This document shows positions 51,249 to 60,265 of a DNA stretch of 64,000 nt, piece after piece. The stretch is taken from contig CAMUYA010000010.1 in NCBI GenBank assembly GCA_947164865.1, positions 1-64,000 on the forward strand, in the 5' to 3' direction. Source of the stretch: an uncultured Lachnospiraceae bacterium (GTDB taxonomy: Bacteria; Bacillota; Clostridia; Lachnospirales; Lachnospiraceae). Numbering within the stretch: position 1 is the first letter of the stretch; each line of letters starts with the position of its first letter. Below the pieces are notes generated by a model. It did not search any database and was not told where the DNA came from. It saw nothing but the letters and a program-made list of their open reading frames with translations. The position numbers were made by a program, and so were the translations under genes.

Positions 51249-51977
51249 CTATTTAAGCACTATCTGCTTCATTACCTGTCCGACTTTGTCCTTGATGCAT
51301 AGGTCCGCCATGGAATCGCGGGACGTGGGTGCCATATTGATCACCACAAGCTTTTCGCCTCTGAAATAATCTATAAGGCCTGCTGCCGGATATACAGCGA
51401 GTGATGTTCCCGCTATAATGAGCACCTGGGCTTTGCTTATATAATATACCGATTTGCTCAAAGTGTTCTGATCGAGGCCTTCCTCGTAGAGCACCACATC
51501 GGGCTTAACCGGGCCGCCGCACTCATCGCATACGGGATAATCGCCGGTCGAATTTTTGATGTAATCAAAGTCAAAAAACTTTCCGCAATGCTCGCAGTAA
51601 TTCCTCATGGTGGATCCATGGAGTTCCAGCACTTCCTTGCTTCCCGCCTTCTGATGCAGGCCGTCGATATTCTGTGTGATGACAGCCTTAAGCTTACCGG
51701 CTTTTTCAAGCTCCGCAAGCTTCAAATGGCAGGCATTGGGCTCGGCTCCCTCTATGAGCATCTTGTCCTTATAGAAGCGGTAGAATTCCTTGCGGTTCCT
51801 GACATAGAAGGTATGGCTCAGGATCGTTTCGGGAGGATAGTCATACTTTTGATTGTACAAACCATCCACGCTCCTGAAATCAGGTATCCCGCTCTCGGTT
51901 GAAACTCCGGCTCCGCCGAAAAAAACTATGTTATCATACTTGTTTATGATCTCGTTTAATTCTTCGATCCTGTCCAT
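51249..51977 (-). CDS. cobB: Sir2-family NAD-dependent protein deacylase
   Basis: The 242-residue sirtuin removes acyl groups from lysine using NAD. It has FFGGAGVSTESGIPDFRS at the NAD site, TQNIDGLHQKAG with the following catalytic His in ELHGS, and a zinc site of four cysteines (CEHC at about 124-127 and CDEC at about 149-152). GTSLAVYPAAGL completes the Rossmann part. All expected residues are present. It is adjacent to the nitroreductase gene (about 50 bp) and may be co-transcribed. AAGGAGG precedes the ATG. Confidence 0.95.
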   Translation of the reverse strand: MDRIEELNEIINKYDNIVFFGGAGVSTESGIPDFRSVDGLYNQKYDYPPETILSHTFYVRNRKEFYRFYKDKMLIEGAEPNACHLKLAELEKAGKLKAVITQNIDGLHQKAGSKEVLELHGSTMRNYCEHCGKFFDFDYIKNSTGDYPVCDECGGPVKPDVVLYEEGLDQNTLSKSVYYISKAQVLIIAGTSLAVYPAAGLIDYFRGEKLVVINMAPTSRDSMADLCIKDKVGQVMKQIVLK

Positions 51978-52050
51978 CCCATACCTCCTTGTAAAAATGT
52001 AGTTTAAATCAATTACTTATTATCCGAGCTCTTTTCAGAACTATTCGAAA

Positions 52051-52896
52051 CTATTTCTCTTTTACTGCCTTTTTTGATGTGATGATCCCGAGCATTACAG
52101 CTATCAGGATCGCTACGCCCGAAACCAGCCCAACAAGAAGCCAGTTGACATTTGCAAGGCCGGTTATCTCAAATTCGCCGCTCTCCGGATTCTGCAGATG
52201 TGCAAATATCTGTACCATATCAAATACTACCGCAGCCACGATGAGTATACCCGCAACGGCTCTGATGATGGGATAAGATTTCTTCTGCTCTTTCCTGTAA
52301 TATCCGATTGCTTCATTTCTGAAATCAAGTAAAGAACCGATATAGTATGCCGCAGCCACCGTGACGATGGTTTCGGGTATCATGTATGTTGCATTGTATC
52401 CAAAGGAATATGCAAGTGCTGCGGATGTGGGGATCGATAACCCCGCCCATACAGTCGCTCCCGACAGAACGTGGCATGCGTATCTGAGGATACATACTAT
52501 CAGCGCACCGACTGTGAGAGCTCTGTGTTGAGGCATGGCCTGCTTGAACATTCCGCCGAGTCCGGTAACGGTATATGCGATGATATAATCCAGCAGAATA
52601 ACTGCCAGCACCGACTGCCATGTGGTCACATATGAAAGATTGTCAAGCCCGAGCAGCTGCTGGATGGCTCCGTATACCACGCCTGTAAGGAGTCCCCATT
52701 TAACCCCGTGCCTGTACGCTATGATGATAAGCGGGAGCATGCTTGCCACCGTCACCGATCCGCCGTAGGGCAGATCCAGAAGCTTGATCACAGAAAGACC
52801 CGTAGCCAAAGCCACCATAAGGGCGGATTCGACTATCATCCTGGCGGTGTGCTTTCCGCTTCTTTTTTCTTTGTTTTCTGTTTTTGTTTCGCTCAT
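52051..52896 (-). CDS. thiT: Thiamine ECF transporter S component with C-terminal extension
   Basis: The 281-residue membrane protein has five to six helices of the ThiT family in its first 190 residues. Typical parts are SVIKLLDLPYGGSVTVASMLPL, GLLTGVVYGAIQQLLG and ALAYSFGYNATYMIPE. ThiT binds thiamine and is energised by a shared ECF module encoded elsewhere. This copy carries an unusual tail of about 80 residues with two further hydrophobic segments (about 205-228 and 247-270). A TPP riboswitch in the leader confirms the vitamin B1 link. GGAGG lies 10 bases before the ATG. Confidence 0.9.
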   Translation of the reverse strand: MSETKTENKEKRSGKHTARMIVESALMVALATGLSVIKLLDLPYGGSVTVASMLPLIIIAYRHGVKWGLLTGVVYGAIQQLLGLDNLSYVTTWQSVLAVILLDYIIAYTVTGLGGMFKQAMPQHRALTVGALIVCILRYACHVLSGATVWAGLSIPTSAALAYSFGYNATYMIPETIVTVAAAYYIGSLLDFRNEAIGYYRKEQKKSYPIIRAVAGILIVAAVVFDMVQIFAHLQNPESGEFEITGLANVNWLLVGLVSGVAILIAVMLGIITSKKAVKEK

Positions 52897-52905
52897 AATA
52901 ATATA

Positions 52906-52938
52906 GCCTCCCTGAAACTGTTATCTTCAGCAGGAGGC
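52906..52938 (-). promoter_or_regulatory. Ribosome-site sequestering hairpin of the ThiT leader
   Basis: On the RNA strand GCCTCC-TG-CTGAA pairs with TTCAG-GGAGGC, leaving a 2-base bulge. The GGAGG in the right arm is the thiT ribosome binding site. Folding of this hairpin would block translation, so it is the likely expression platform of the riboswitch. Confidence 0.65.
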
Positions 52939-52968
52939 CGGTCACAAACTTGCACACAAAAAATGCAC

Positions 52969-53050
52969 GCTTCCCTACGCCGGAATAACCCGGATCAGGT
53001 GATAAGGGTCAACATTTCTGTACTCTCAGTCCGCGCCCGGACTCCCCTAG
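52969..53050 (-). ncRNA. TPP (THI-box) riboswitch
   Basis: The leader of thiT contains the conserved thiamine-pyrophosphate aptamer. GGACTGAGAG is the CUGAGA core of one arm. ACCCTTATCACCTGATCCGG is the ACCUGAUC core of the other, followed by TTATTCCGGCGTAGGGAA. Flanking GGGGAG and its partner close the stem. Ligand binding should lower thiT expression through the hairpin near the start codon. Confidence 0.95.
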
Positions 53051-53062
53051 CTGATTAATACT

Positions 53063-53090
53063 ATTTTATCATTATTTATTTTTTTGTAAA
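53063..53090 (-). promoter_or_regulatory. Promoter of the TPP riboswitch-thiT transcript
   Basis: On the minus strand TTTACA (53090-53085) and TAAAAT (53068-53063) are 16 bases apart, each with five consensus matches. The start near 53056 is just before the aptamer. The rest of this 324 bp gap (about 53100-53220) shows nothing I recognise. Confidence 0.6.
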
Positions 53091-53220
53091 GGAATTTTGT
53101 TTCACAAGAATAAAGCCCCATTAAGGTGTTGGAACTTCTTCATTCGATCAAATGTTTTCTGTAGAACCAAGTAATACTTTTCCTATCGTCTTTAATACTT
53201 TTTCATATCTTCTCCATGGC

Positions 53221-54690
53221 TTAGTTGTCACCTACAATATCATATAGCGTTTGGATCGCATCCTCCCCTGCGCAAGGATAGTCAGGTTCGATGTAGTCAC
53301 CTCTCGAAGGATCTATTCGGGTGTAGCGGGCTGTCGATACTGAAAGCCACATTCCAATATCTTCGAAATAGAACTGAGTGATCTCGCCACAGGAATTGCA
53401 GGATTCCGCAGGCGATTCTCCGATTACTTCACCGCGACCATTGTCTACTATCATCTCAGCAAACCGCATGGCCGACGAAAACGACTCCTCATCGGTAAGT
53501 ACATACAATTCTCCGTCAAACTCAAGTTCTCTATTTCTCTTATTCTTAGTTTCCCCACTCTGGTCAAATGTCAGATAGTTCCATCTTATAGTCCTGAAAT
53601 TATCTCCCTGGTAATATGTGTCTATCGGCAGGTACCTAAACAGTTCATTTACGACATATGTGTCACCACCCCCATTGCCTCTTAGATCGATCGCAAGATT
53701 CTCGATATTATGCTCTTTTATCTCCGTAAACATTTCACGAAGCACATCCCTGTAGTGATCACTTATCCAACAATGTCTTAGAGTAAGTACAGCCAGACTT
53801 CTTTCTTCATCTATCTCATAATATACATAATCATTATTATCATCTGACGGTAGGTATATATCACATAGATCATAGTATTCTTCACTAGTTATAAAATCCT
53901 CACGGTTATAAGTGCAGGATTCTTCGGTCCCATCCTTATCCTTCCAAATAACCTCATAAGGCGCCTCAATCCCACAAAGATCCAGATAAAACAAGCTTTC
54001 CATATTTACACTAATATAACGCGGTGTTTCATAGGAATAGTAAGGCTCTACAAGTTCCTCTAACTGATCCTCTGTCATTCCATTTACAGAATATATGCTA
54101 TAGCCTTGGGCCTCCATCTCAGGGCCATCTGACATGAACACTCCGTCCCACGAGTTAAATGATGTATGTGCATCGTTTATCTCATGAAGAATACTACGAA
54201 TGCCACGAATAAAAACTATCGCCTTGATCGTATCCCTTGATTTGAAATCAGCCCTGACCTCCTCATACTTTGCCTGAACCACAGGTGACAGTCCATCTGC
54301 GAAAGATATATGATACTTCCTAAGACAGTCCATAACCTCATCAAGATTATCCAGAGCCTCTTCCTGCGTAAGATCCGAATTTTCATAATAATGAATCGGC
54401 CTATTAGACTTGAATACATCACTATTCCAATATGGGCAGGCATATGCAAGAAGCACACACGCAATTGTAAAAACACTCGTGGTAATTACAGCAATTGTCT
54501 TAGTCGATTTCGATAAAAACTTCTTAGCTATAACCCAAACGGAAGCTATAGCCACCATAGAAGCGAATATCATAATCCATTGCGGAATATTCTTCCATAT
54601 AAGCAGTACATTCAGCGGAATTATGCCAAACACCATAACATTTATAATTATAATGACAGCAAATGCGCCAAACTTTTTAAGTCTATTCAT
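53221..54690 (-). CDS. Membrane-anchored S41-family (tail-specific type) peptidase
   Basis: The 489-residue protein has three hydrophobic segments at the N-terminus (about 8-26, 34-53 and 66-88). An extracytoplasmic region follows, ending in an S41 protease domain. IENLAIDLRGNGGGD is the conserved strand-loop. TDEESFSSAMRFAEMI carries the presumed nucleophile Ser. A PDZ domain is not obvious. The C-terminus has two Cys close together (CNSCG). It has no operon partner and its target is unknown. AGAGGA precedes the ATG. Confidence 0.82.
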   Translation of the reverse strand: MNRLKKFGAFAVIIIINVMVFGIIPLNVLLIWKNIPQWIMIFASMVAIASVWVIAKKFLSKSTKTIAVITTSVFTIACVLLAYACPYWNSDVFKSNRPIHYYENSDLTQEEALDNLDEVMDCLRKYHISFADGLSPVVQAKYEEVRADFKSRDTIKAIVFIRGIRSILHEINDAHTSFNSWDGVFMSDGPEMEAQGYSIYSVNGMTEDQLEELVEPYYSYETPRYISVNMESLFYLDLCGIEAPYEVIWKDKDGTEESCTYNREDFITSEEYYDLCDIYLPSDDNNDYVYYEIDEERSLAVLTLRHCWISDHYRDVLREMFTEIKEHNIENLAIDLRGNGGGDTYVVNELFRYLPIDTYYQGDNFRTIRWNYLTFDQSGETKNKRNRELEFDGELYVLTDEESFSSAMRFAEMIVDNGRGEVIGESPAESCNSCGEITQFYFEDIGMWLSVSTARYTRIDPSRGDYIEPDYPCAGEDAIQTLYDIVGDN

Positions 54691-54766
54691 TGGATTCCTC
54701 TTTTTTCGTAACTCCCTTTTCGGAAAAGTGTCCCTAATGCCTACTAACCCCTACCGACCTGTATAA

Positions 54767-54997
54767 TTATACTGAAACCCTACTTTTCCCTATTGCTTTT
54801 CTATATCTGGACTCAATGATTTTCATACCATTTGCACGGGCATCAATATAATCATCAAGGTCTTTAAGCACGAGTTCCTTTTTTCTCTTTGTCTTAATAA
54901 CAAAGGTCACAGGAAAGTGCATCAGTTTCAAACGGAAAAATACTAGAGCAAAACCCTCCAAAAATGATACATCGTTCAACTTAAGTAATAAATTCAT
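54767..54997 (-). pseudogene. Doubtful 76-codon open frame, possibly a gene remnant
   Basis: The 76-residue frame ends about 77 bp before the S41 gene. It has no ribosome binding site before either possible start and no family I recognise. The basic second half (KTKRKKELVLKDLDDYIDAR) reads like real protein, which suggests the tail of a decayed gene. It may also be chance. Confidence 0.25.
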
Positions 54998-55120
54998 AAA
55001 TAATTATTTGTAAATAACAGAATACTGCCATATTTCACCTGCTTTCTTCGGTCCGTTCAAAATGTTTTATTCTCATAAAAAACTACCGAGATCAATCTTT
55101 CAAACAGCTCCATTATAGCA

Positions 55121-55126
55121 TATAAT
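55121..55126 (+). promoter_or_regulatory. -10 box six bases before the hflX start codon
   Basis: A perfect TATAAT ends 6 bases before the hflX ATG, with TTTCAA 17 bases upstream as a poor -35. Transcription would begin at about the A of ATG. No Shine-Dalgarno sequence is present, so the message may be leaderless. Confidence 0.45.
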
Positions 55127-55132
55127 GTAAAT

Positions 55133-56464
55133 ATGGATATTAACAAAGAAGAAATCATCAACCCCAAAGCAATACTTGTCGGGCTTAACACTCCTCACCG
55201 CGAAGATGCATCCACATTCTCCGACTTCGATCATTCCATGACTGAAATGAAAAGCCTGATCGAGGCCTGCGATATGGTTGTATGCGATAAGCTTACGCAG
55301 ACTCTCGATCATCCCGAGAGCGGAACCTATCTCGGAAAGGGAAAGGCTTATGAGCTGGCGGATCTTGTGCAGGAAACCGGCGCAGAGTACTGTGTGTTCG
55401 AGGGAAATCTTTCGCCCGCTCAGATGAAGAATCTGCAGGATATCGTTAAAGTTCCCGTATGGGACAGGACGAATCTTATACTGGAGATCTTTTCACGCCG
55501 CGCCAAAACCCGCGAAGCAAAGCTGCAGGTTGAATCAGCATATCTTCAGTTCATGCTTCCCAGACTCACAGGCATGTGGCAGCACTTAGGGCGCCAGGGC
55601 GGTGGTGGAGGAAGCCGCGCCAACAAAGGTATCGGTGAGACACAGCTCGAGCTAGACAGAAGACAGATCAACCATCGCGTGGCAGAGCTTTCGAAGGAGC
55701 TTGATAAGATAAGCAAAACCCGATCCGTCCAGCGCTCGGGCCGTGAGAAAAATTCAACACCGTCAGTGGCTCTCGTTGGATATACAAATGCGGGGAAAAG
55801 CTCTCTGATGAACCGGCTCCTTTCCCTCTCGGATACTTATAAGAAAAACGATGAAGGCGAAAATGAAAAAAAGGTCTTCGAGAAGGATATGCTTTTTGCA
55901 ACTCTCGACACATCGATCAGACATATCTATCTTGAGAACAAGAAGGATTTTCTGCTCTCCGATACTGTCGGATTTATTGAGAATCTCCCTCACGGACTGG
56001 TAAAGGCATTCAGGTCCACCCTTGAAGAGATAAAGTATGCGGACCTGCTCCTTATAGTTCTGGATTCATCCGATCCCTATCACAAGGAGCACAGGAAAGT
56101 TACGGATAAGACTCTTGCAGAACTTGGTGCCGGCGACATTCCCAGGATCTATGTGATGAACAAGTGTGACCTAATAGACCGCAGGGAAACAGGCGGTATC
56201 GTATCCGATGAAAACATTGTTTATATCTCCGCAAAAAAAGGAGAAGGAATAGATGACCTTCTTGAAAAGATATCTATCCTTCTCCACGGAGAAACCGTAA
56301 CGGTAAACGCACTTATTCCTTTTTCAAGAGGCGATCTGATAAGCCGCCTCCACTCAGACGGTGTTATTAAGCACGAAGAATACCGCGAGGACGGAACCTT
56401 CGTTGAGGCAGAGTGTCCCGCTAAGCTGGCAGAGGAGCTGGGAAGCTTTATGCTCGCCGATTGA
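55133..56464 (+). CDS. hflX: Ribosome-associated GTPase HflX
   Basis: The 443-residue protein has full HflX length. An N-terminal nucleotide-binding domain (about 1-190) contains the Gly-rich loop GRQGGGGGSRANKGIGETQLE. The GTPase domain has G1 GYTNAGKSS, G3 DTVGFIENLPH and G4 NKCD. A short C-terminal domain completes it. HflX splits stalled or stressed ribosomes. The gene stands alone on the plus strand and converges with addA 42 bp away without a clear terminator. Confidence 0.95.
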   Translation: MDINKEEIINPKAILVGLNTPHREDASTFSDFDHSMTEMKSLIEACDMVVCDKLTQTLDHPESGTYLGKGKAYELADLVQETGAEYCVFEGNLSPAQMKNLQDIVKVPVWDRTNLILEIFSRRAKTREAKLQVESAYLQFMLPRLTGMWQHLGRQGGGGGSRANKGIGETQLELDRRQINHRVAELSKELDKISKTRSVQRSGREKNSTPSVALVGYTNAGKSSLMNRLLSLSDTYKKNDEGENEKKVFEKDMLFATLDTSIRHIYLENKKDFLLSDTVGFIENLPHGLVKAFRSTLEEIKYADLLLIVLDSSDPYHKEHRKVTDKTLAELGAGDIPRIYVMNKCDLIDRRETGGIVSDENIVYISAKKGEGIDDLLEKISILLHGETVTVNALIPFSRGDLISRLHSDGVIKHEEYREDGTFVEAECPAKLAEELGSFMLAD

Positions 56465-56506
56465 CTCCGGCATCGCAATTCTTCAAAGACTCAGCTCTTA
56501 AAGTAC

Positions 56507-59500
56507 TTAACATCGTACTGCTTCGCCGAGGCTGAAGGAGTAGAGTATCCTTTCCTTTACTTTCATTCCTGTGAGCTTTTCGATCGCTTCCTGATAATAA
56601 TCAAGCTGAGCGGTATAGCGGTTTACAAGTTCCTCTCCGCTCTTTACGCTATCGGTTTTATAATCAAGAAGAACTATTCCGTCTTCTTCAACAAAATACG
56701 CATCTATGATTCCCTGAATGAGAACTTTTTCCCCTTCGGGGAATTCTTTGTCTATACGCTTTGCAGGGAGGCTGAGCACAAACGGTTGCTCTCTCTTAAG
56801 CTTACCCAATGCGGCACCGGTCCACATTCTGTAAGCAAGACCGGATGACAGAAACTTCTCTATCTTCCCGGCGTTTACAGCTTCGCTGCACTCTTTTGTT
56901 ATCCTTCTCTCACGCAGTTCTTCCGAAATAAAATCACCTATGACGGAAGAAAGGTCACTCGTTTTCGAAATCTTTTCATTAAATTCCTCAAGGCTTCCGG
57001 GCCTTCCTCCCAGCAGCCTTCCGAGCGTCCTGTCGAAGTCCATTATCTCCATCACTCTGTGATAAGAATTACCGCGTACAGTTCCGCTTATGCCCTCTTC
57101 CCCACGTCTGAACTTAGGTATGTAAACTTCCTTCTCCCTGGTCTCAAACTGTTCATACGCTGCTTCATCCTCATCAAGCATCGCTGCCATCTTGAGCTCG
57201 GAAACGGTGGTTTTGGTATAGAGCCCTTCAAGATTTTTAAAGGGATACTCATATGCAAAGCGCTCCCTTATCTTTTCAAGCTCCTCTACATTCGCCTTCG
57301 ATAAAGCATCCTTAAGCGCTGCTTTTCTTCCGGAGAGTTCAAGCTGTTCCTGGATTCCTAGTATCCTGATATCTTTTGAGCTGATCACTCTGACATCAAT
57401 ACTTCCGCAGCCGTTAAGTACCGGGCTTATCATATCAAGATACGACCTTGATGAGACAAAAGTATTATATCCTAAAATGGTCTCCCCTGAGCTTTTGATC
57501 TTACCGTAGGTTTTTCTCACATCCTTGCAGCGGCCCACCATAACAAGCCGCTCCTTAGCCCTTGTCATTGCAACGTACAGAAGCCTCTGCTCCTCGGATA
57601 CGGAACTTTCAGTTATCTTTTTCGCAATAAGATCATGCCTTAATGTGGAGCATTTAAGCCTCCTCTCGGTGTCGACAAATATCTGACCGAGCCCGAGCTC
57701 ATTATCATGCACCAGCTTGGATGTTGTGTCGGAAAGATTAAATCCTTTTCCCATTCCCGCAAGGATCACTATCGGGAACTCGAGGCCTTTACTTTTGTGT
57801 ATCGTCATGAGCCTCACAACATCAGCAGTCTCCCCCAGCACGTCCGCTTCGGATGTCTTATCCTCGGTATACTTTTCAAGCTGATCCAGGTATCTTACAA
57901 AGTGATAGACTCCGTAATAGCTCGTCTGCTCATAAGCGGCAGCGTATGAGAGAAGCATCAGAGCATTACCCTTTCTCTTTGCGCCCGCGGGAAGAGCGGA
58001 AACATATTCCGGATAATCATGCTCATCATAAATGATCTGCAGAAGCTCACGCACTGTCCTGTAGGTGGAAAGGTATCTGTATCTGTTTATCTTTTCGGCA
58101 AACCCGGGAGCTTCTTCCATTACAGCTTCCCATAGGATCTTTCCCGGATGTTTTGCGCGCAGATTTGCAACTTCCTCGGGGGTGTATTCTCCGAAGACAG
58201 ATACCAGCACTCCGTAAAGAGGTATTTCATCCAAAGGATTATTGATAGTTCTGAGGAGCTGCACAACGGCCCTTATTTCGGGGGCGGAGAAATACCCGCC
58301 GCCTTGACTTATCGAAATGGGGATGCCCTCTTTTTCAAAGATCCTTCCTATCGTACCCGCTATTTTGCCCGGGCTTCTGTGAAGGATCACTATATCACTG
58401 TACTTTGCTTTCCTGAAAAAGCTTTCTTCCCTGCCGTTTTCATCCGTTCTTTTTTCGGTAACTCTGGTGTTTAAAAGCTCACGCACGGCATTAGCCAGAA
58501 CGAGTGCCTCCGATTCTTCCGATGTGTAATCTTCATCATCGGAAGCTGCATCGGACCCATTATCTGTGTCGGACGCTTTATCGTCACCGGTTCCGCTATC
58601 CTCGCGGTTTATGTTTTCTTCCCCGTCTTCTTCCACTTCTTCTATATCCGAAAACTTTTTATCAAATAAAAGAAGCCGGGTTTTGAATTCTCCTGGATCT
58701 CCTTCCGGGTATTCTGCCCCCGTATAAAGCCTTGCATCACTGTCGTACTCTATGCCGCCAGTTTCTTCATGCATGATCCTTTCAAACACTTCATTGACGG
58801 AAGAAAGAACTTCCTCCCTGCTTCTGAAATTCTTTGAAAGATCTTTGCGGTCACAGCCTTCGGTGGTTCTGTAGGTATTGTATTTTTCAAGGAACAGGTC
58901 CGGCCTCGCCTGTCTGAAACTGTAAATGCTCTGCTTTACATCTCCTACCATAAATCGGTCAAAGCTTCCTGCTTCCTTTGAGGCGATGGCATCAAGGATC
59001 ACATCCTGTACGAGGTTGCTGTCCTGATATTCGTCGACCATTATCTCTTTAAAATGATCTCTGTATTCCTGTGCAACCTGCGTCGGATTCCCTTCGGCAT
59101 CCACGAGAATATCCAGCGCAAAGTGCTCCAGATCTCCGAAGTCGACGACATGTTCCTCGGCTTTCTTTTCGAGAAATCTCCTTCTGAATTCGATGGTGAT
59201 ATCGATCAGAGTATCCATATAAGGCGCACACGCATCAGAAGTTTCGCAGGTCTTTTTGAGGGTCGGAGTGAAGAGTTTTGCGATGGCGGTCAGTTCCTTC
59301 TTTATAGGACCTCTGCCATCCTTAACCATATTTTTAAGGCTTTCATCGTACCCATCTCCTTTGCAACCGGGAACTCTTGATGCGAAATCATCAACTGCAT
59401 GTCTGAGTGCTTCTCCGAGGTCAATTACGGTATCCTTTTTCAATACAGATCTTATCAGATCAAGCTCTTTTTCTATGGTTCCCGCATAAGGAGTCGGACC

Positions 59501-60250
59501 GCCGGGCACGTTGCAGATATCAAGAAATCTCTCATATTCCCTCTCTGCGCCTTTTATTTTTCCCATCAGATACTTATAGAAGAATTCTCCCAAGGGATGC
59601 GGTTTTCCGCTTTCCTCATCGATACCCGTAAGCAGTTCATACGTATCCTTATGATCCTCTTTTCTTTCCTTAAGAAATCTCTCAGGCCAGGCAAAGCTTT
59701 CGGAATAATTCTGCAGCTCAAGCACAGTCTCCTCAAATTCGGAATCATCCGATTTCGTTGGAGCAAAGAAAACAGAGGCGGCAATAAACTCAGGATCCTC
59801 CGAATCGTACTTTTCTTCAAAAAGATTCCTCAGCACATCCCTTCGCATAAGCTGTGCTTCACCTTCATCCATAACTCTGAAATCGGGATCGAGCCCTATA
59901 TCATGAAAATGATTTCTGAGCACACTCTGGCAGAATGCGTCTATGGTGGTTATCATCGCCCGATGAACGAGAGAATACTGCTTCTGAAGATGCTTATCAG
60001 CAGGGTTTTCAGACAGCTTAAGGGCAATGCGCTTATGAACCCTCTCACGCATCTCCGCTGCTGCAGCCTTTGTAAATGTAACAACAAGAAGCTGATCGAT
60101 ATCGATTTTATTATTCTCGTCACAGACAAGGGATACGATCCTCTCGACAAGCACAGCGGTCTTTCCGCTTCCCGCCGCGGCGCTTACCAAAAGGTTATTG
60201 TGCCTCGAATTTATTACGCCCTTCTGATCATCTGTAAAATCTATTGCCAC
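56507..60250 (-). CDS. addA: AddA helicase-nuclease subunit
   Basis: The 1247-residue protein is the UvrD-like motor and one nuclease of the AddAB complex, which resects double-strand breaks for recombination. It shows Walker A AAGSGKT (25-31), DEYQD (406-410), GDVKQSIYSFR, RLMTIHKSKGLEFP and EEQRLLYVAMTRAKERL. A C-terminal nuclease has GIIDAYF and LLDYKTDSV. An acidic linker of about 45 residues (535-580, Asp/Glu/Ser/Gly) is inserted between helicase motifs. The frame starts with GTG, preceded by AAGGAG, 15 bp after addB. Confidence 0.95.
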   Translation of the reverse strand: MAIDFTDDQKGVINSRHNNLLVSAAAGSGKTAVLVERIVSLVCDENNKIDIDQLLVVTFTKAAAAEMRERVHKRIALKLSENPADKHLQKQYSLVHRAMITTIDAFCQSVLRNHFHDIGLDPDFRVMDEGEAQLMRRDVLRNLFEEKYDSEDPEFIAASVFFAPTKSDDSEFEETVLELQNYSESFAWPERFLKERKEDHKDTYELLTGIDEESGKPHPLGEFFYKYLMGKIKGAEREYERFLDICNVPGGPTPYAGTIEKELDLIRSVLKKDTVIDLGEALRHAVDDFASRVPGCKGDGYDESLKNMVKDGRGPIKKELTAIAKLFTPTLKKTCETSDACAPYMDTLIDITIEFRRRFLEKKAEEHVVDFGDLEHFALDILVDAEGNPTQVAQEYRDHFKEIMVDEYQDSNLVQDVILDAIASKEAGSFDRFMVGDVKQSIYSFRQARPDLFLEKYNTYRTTEGCDRKDLSKNFRSREEVLSSVNEVFERIMHEETGGIEYDSDARLYTGAEYPEGDPGEFKTRLLLFDKKFSDIEEVEEDGEENINREDSGTGDDKASDTDNGSDAASDDEDYTSEESEALVLANAVRELLNTRVTEKRTDENGREESFFRKAKYSDIVILHRSPGKIAGTIGRIFEKEGIPISISQGGGYFSAPEIRAVVQLLRTINNPLDEIPLYGVLVSVFGEYTPEEVANLRAKHPGKILWEAVMEEAPGFAEKINRYRYLSTYRTVRELLQIIYDEHDYPEYVSALPAGAKRKGNALMLLSYAAAYEQTSYYGVYHFVRYLDQLEKYTEDKTSEADVLGETADVVRLMTIHKSKGLEFPIVILAGMGKGFNLSDTTSKLVHDNELGLGQIFVDTERRLKCSTLRHDLIAKKITESSVSEEQRLLYVAMTRAKERLVMVGRCKDVRKTYGKIKSSGETILGYNTFVSSRSYLDMISPVLNGCGSIDVRVISSKDIRILGIQEQLELSGRKAALKDALSKANVEELEKIRERFAYEYPFKNLEGLYTKTTVSELKMAAMLDEDEAAYEQFETREKEVYIPKFRRGEEGISGTVRGNSYHRVMEIMDFDRTLGRLLGGRPGSLEEFNEKISKTSDLSSVIGDFISEELRERRITKECSEAVNAGKIEKFLSSGLAYRMWTGAALGKLKREQPFVLSLPAKRIDKEFPEGEKVLIQGIIDAYFVEEDGIVLLDYKTDSVKSGEELVNRYTAQLDYYQEAIEKLTGMKVKERILYSFSLGEAVRC

Positions 60251-60265
60251 TTAAATGCTCCTTAT

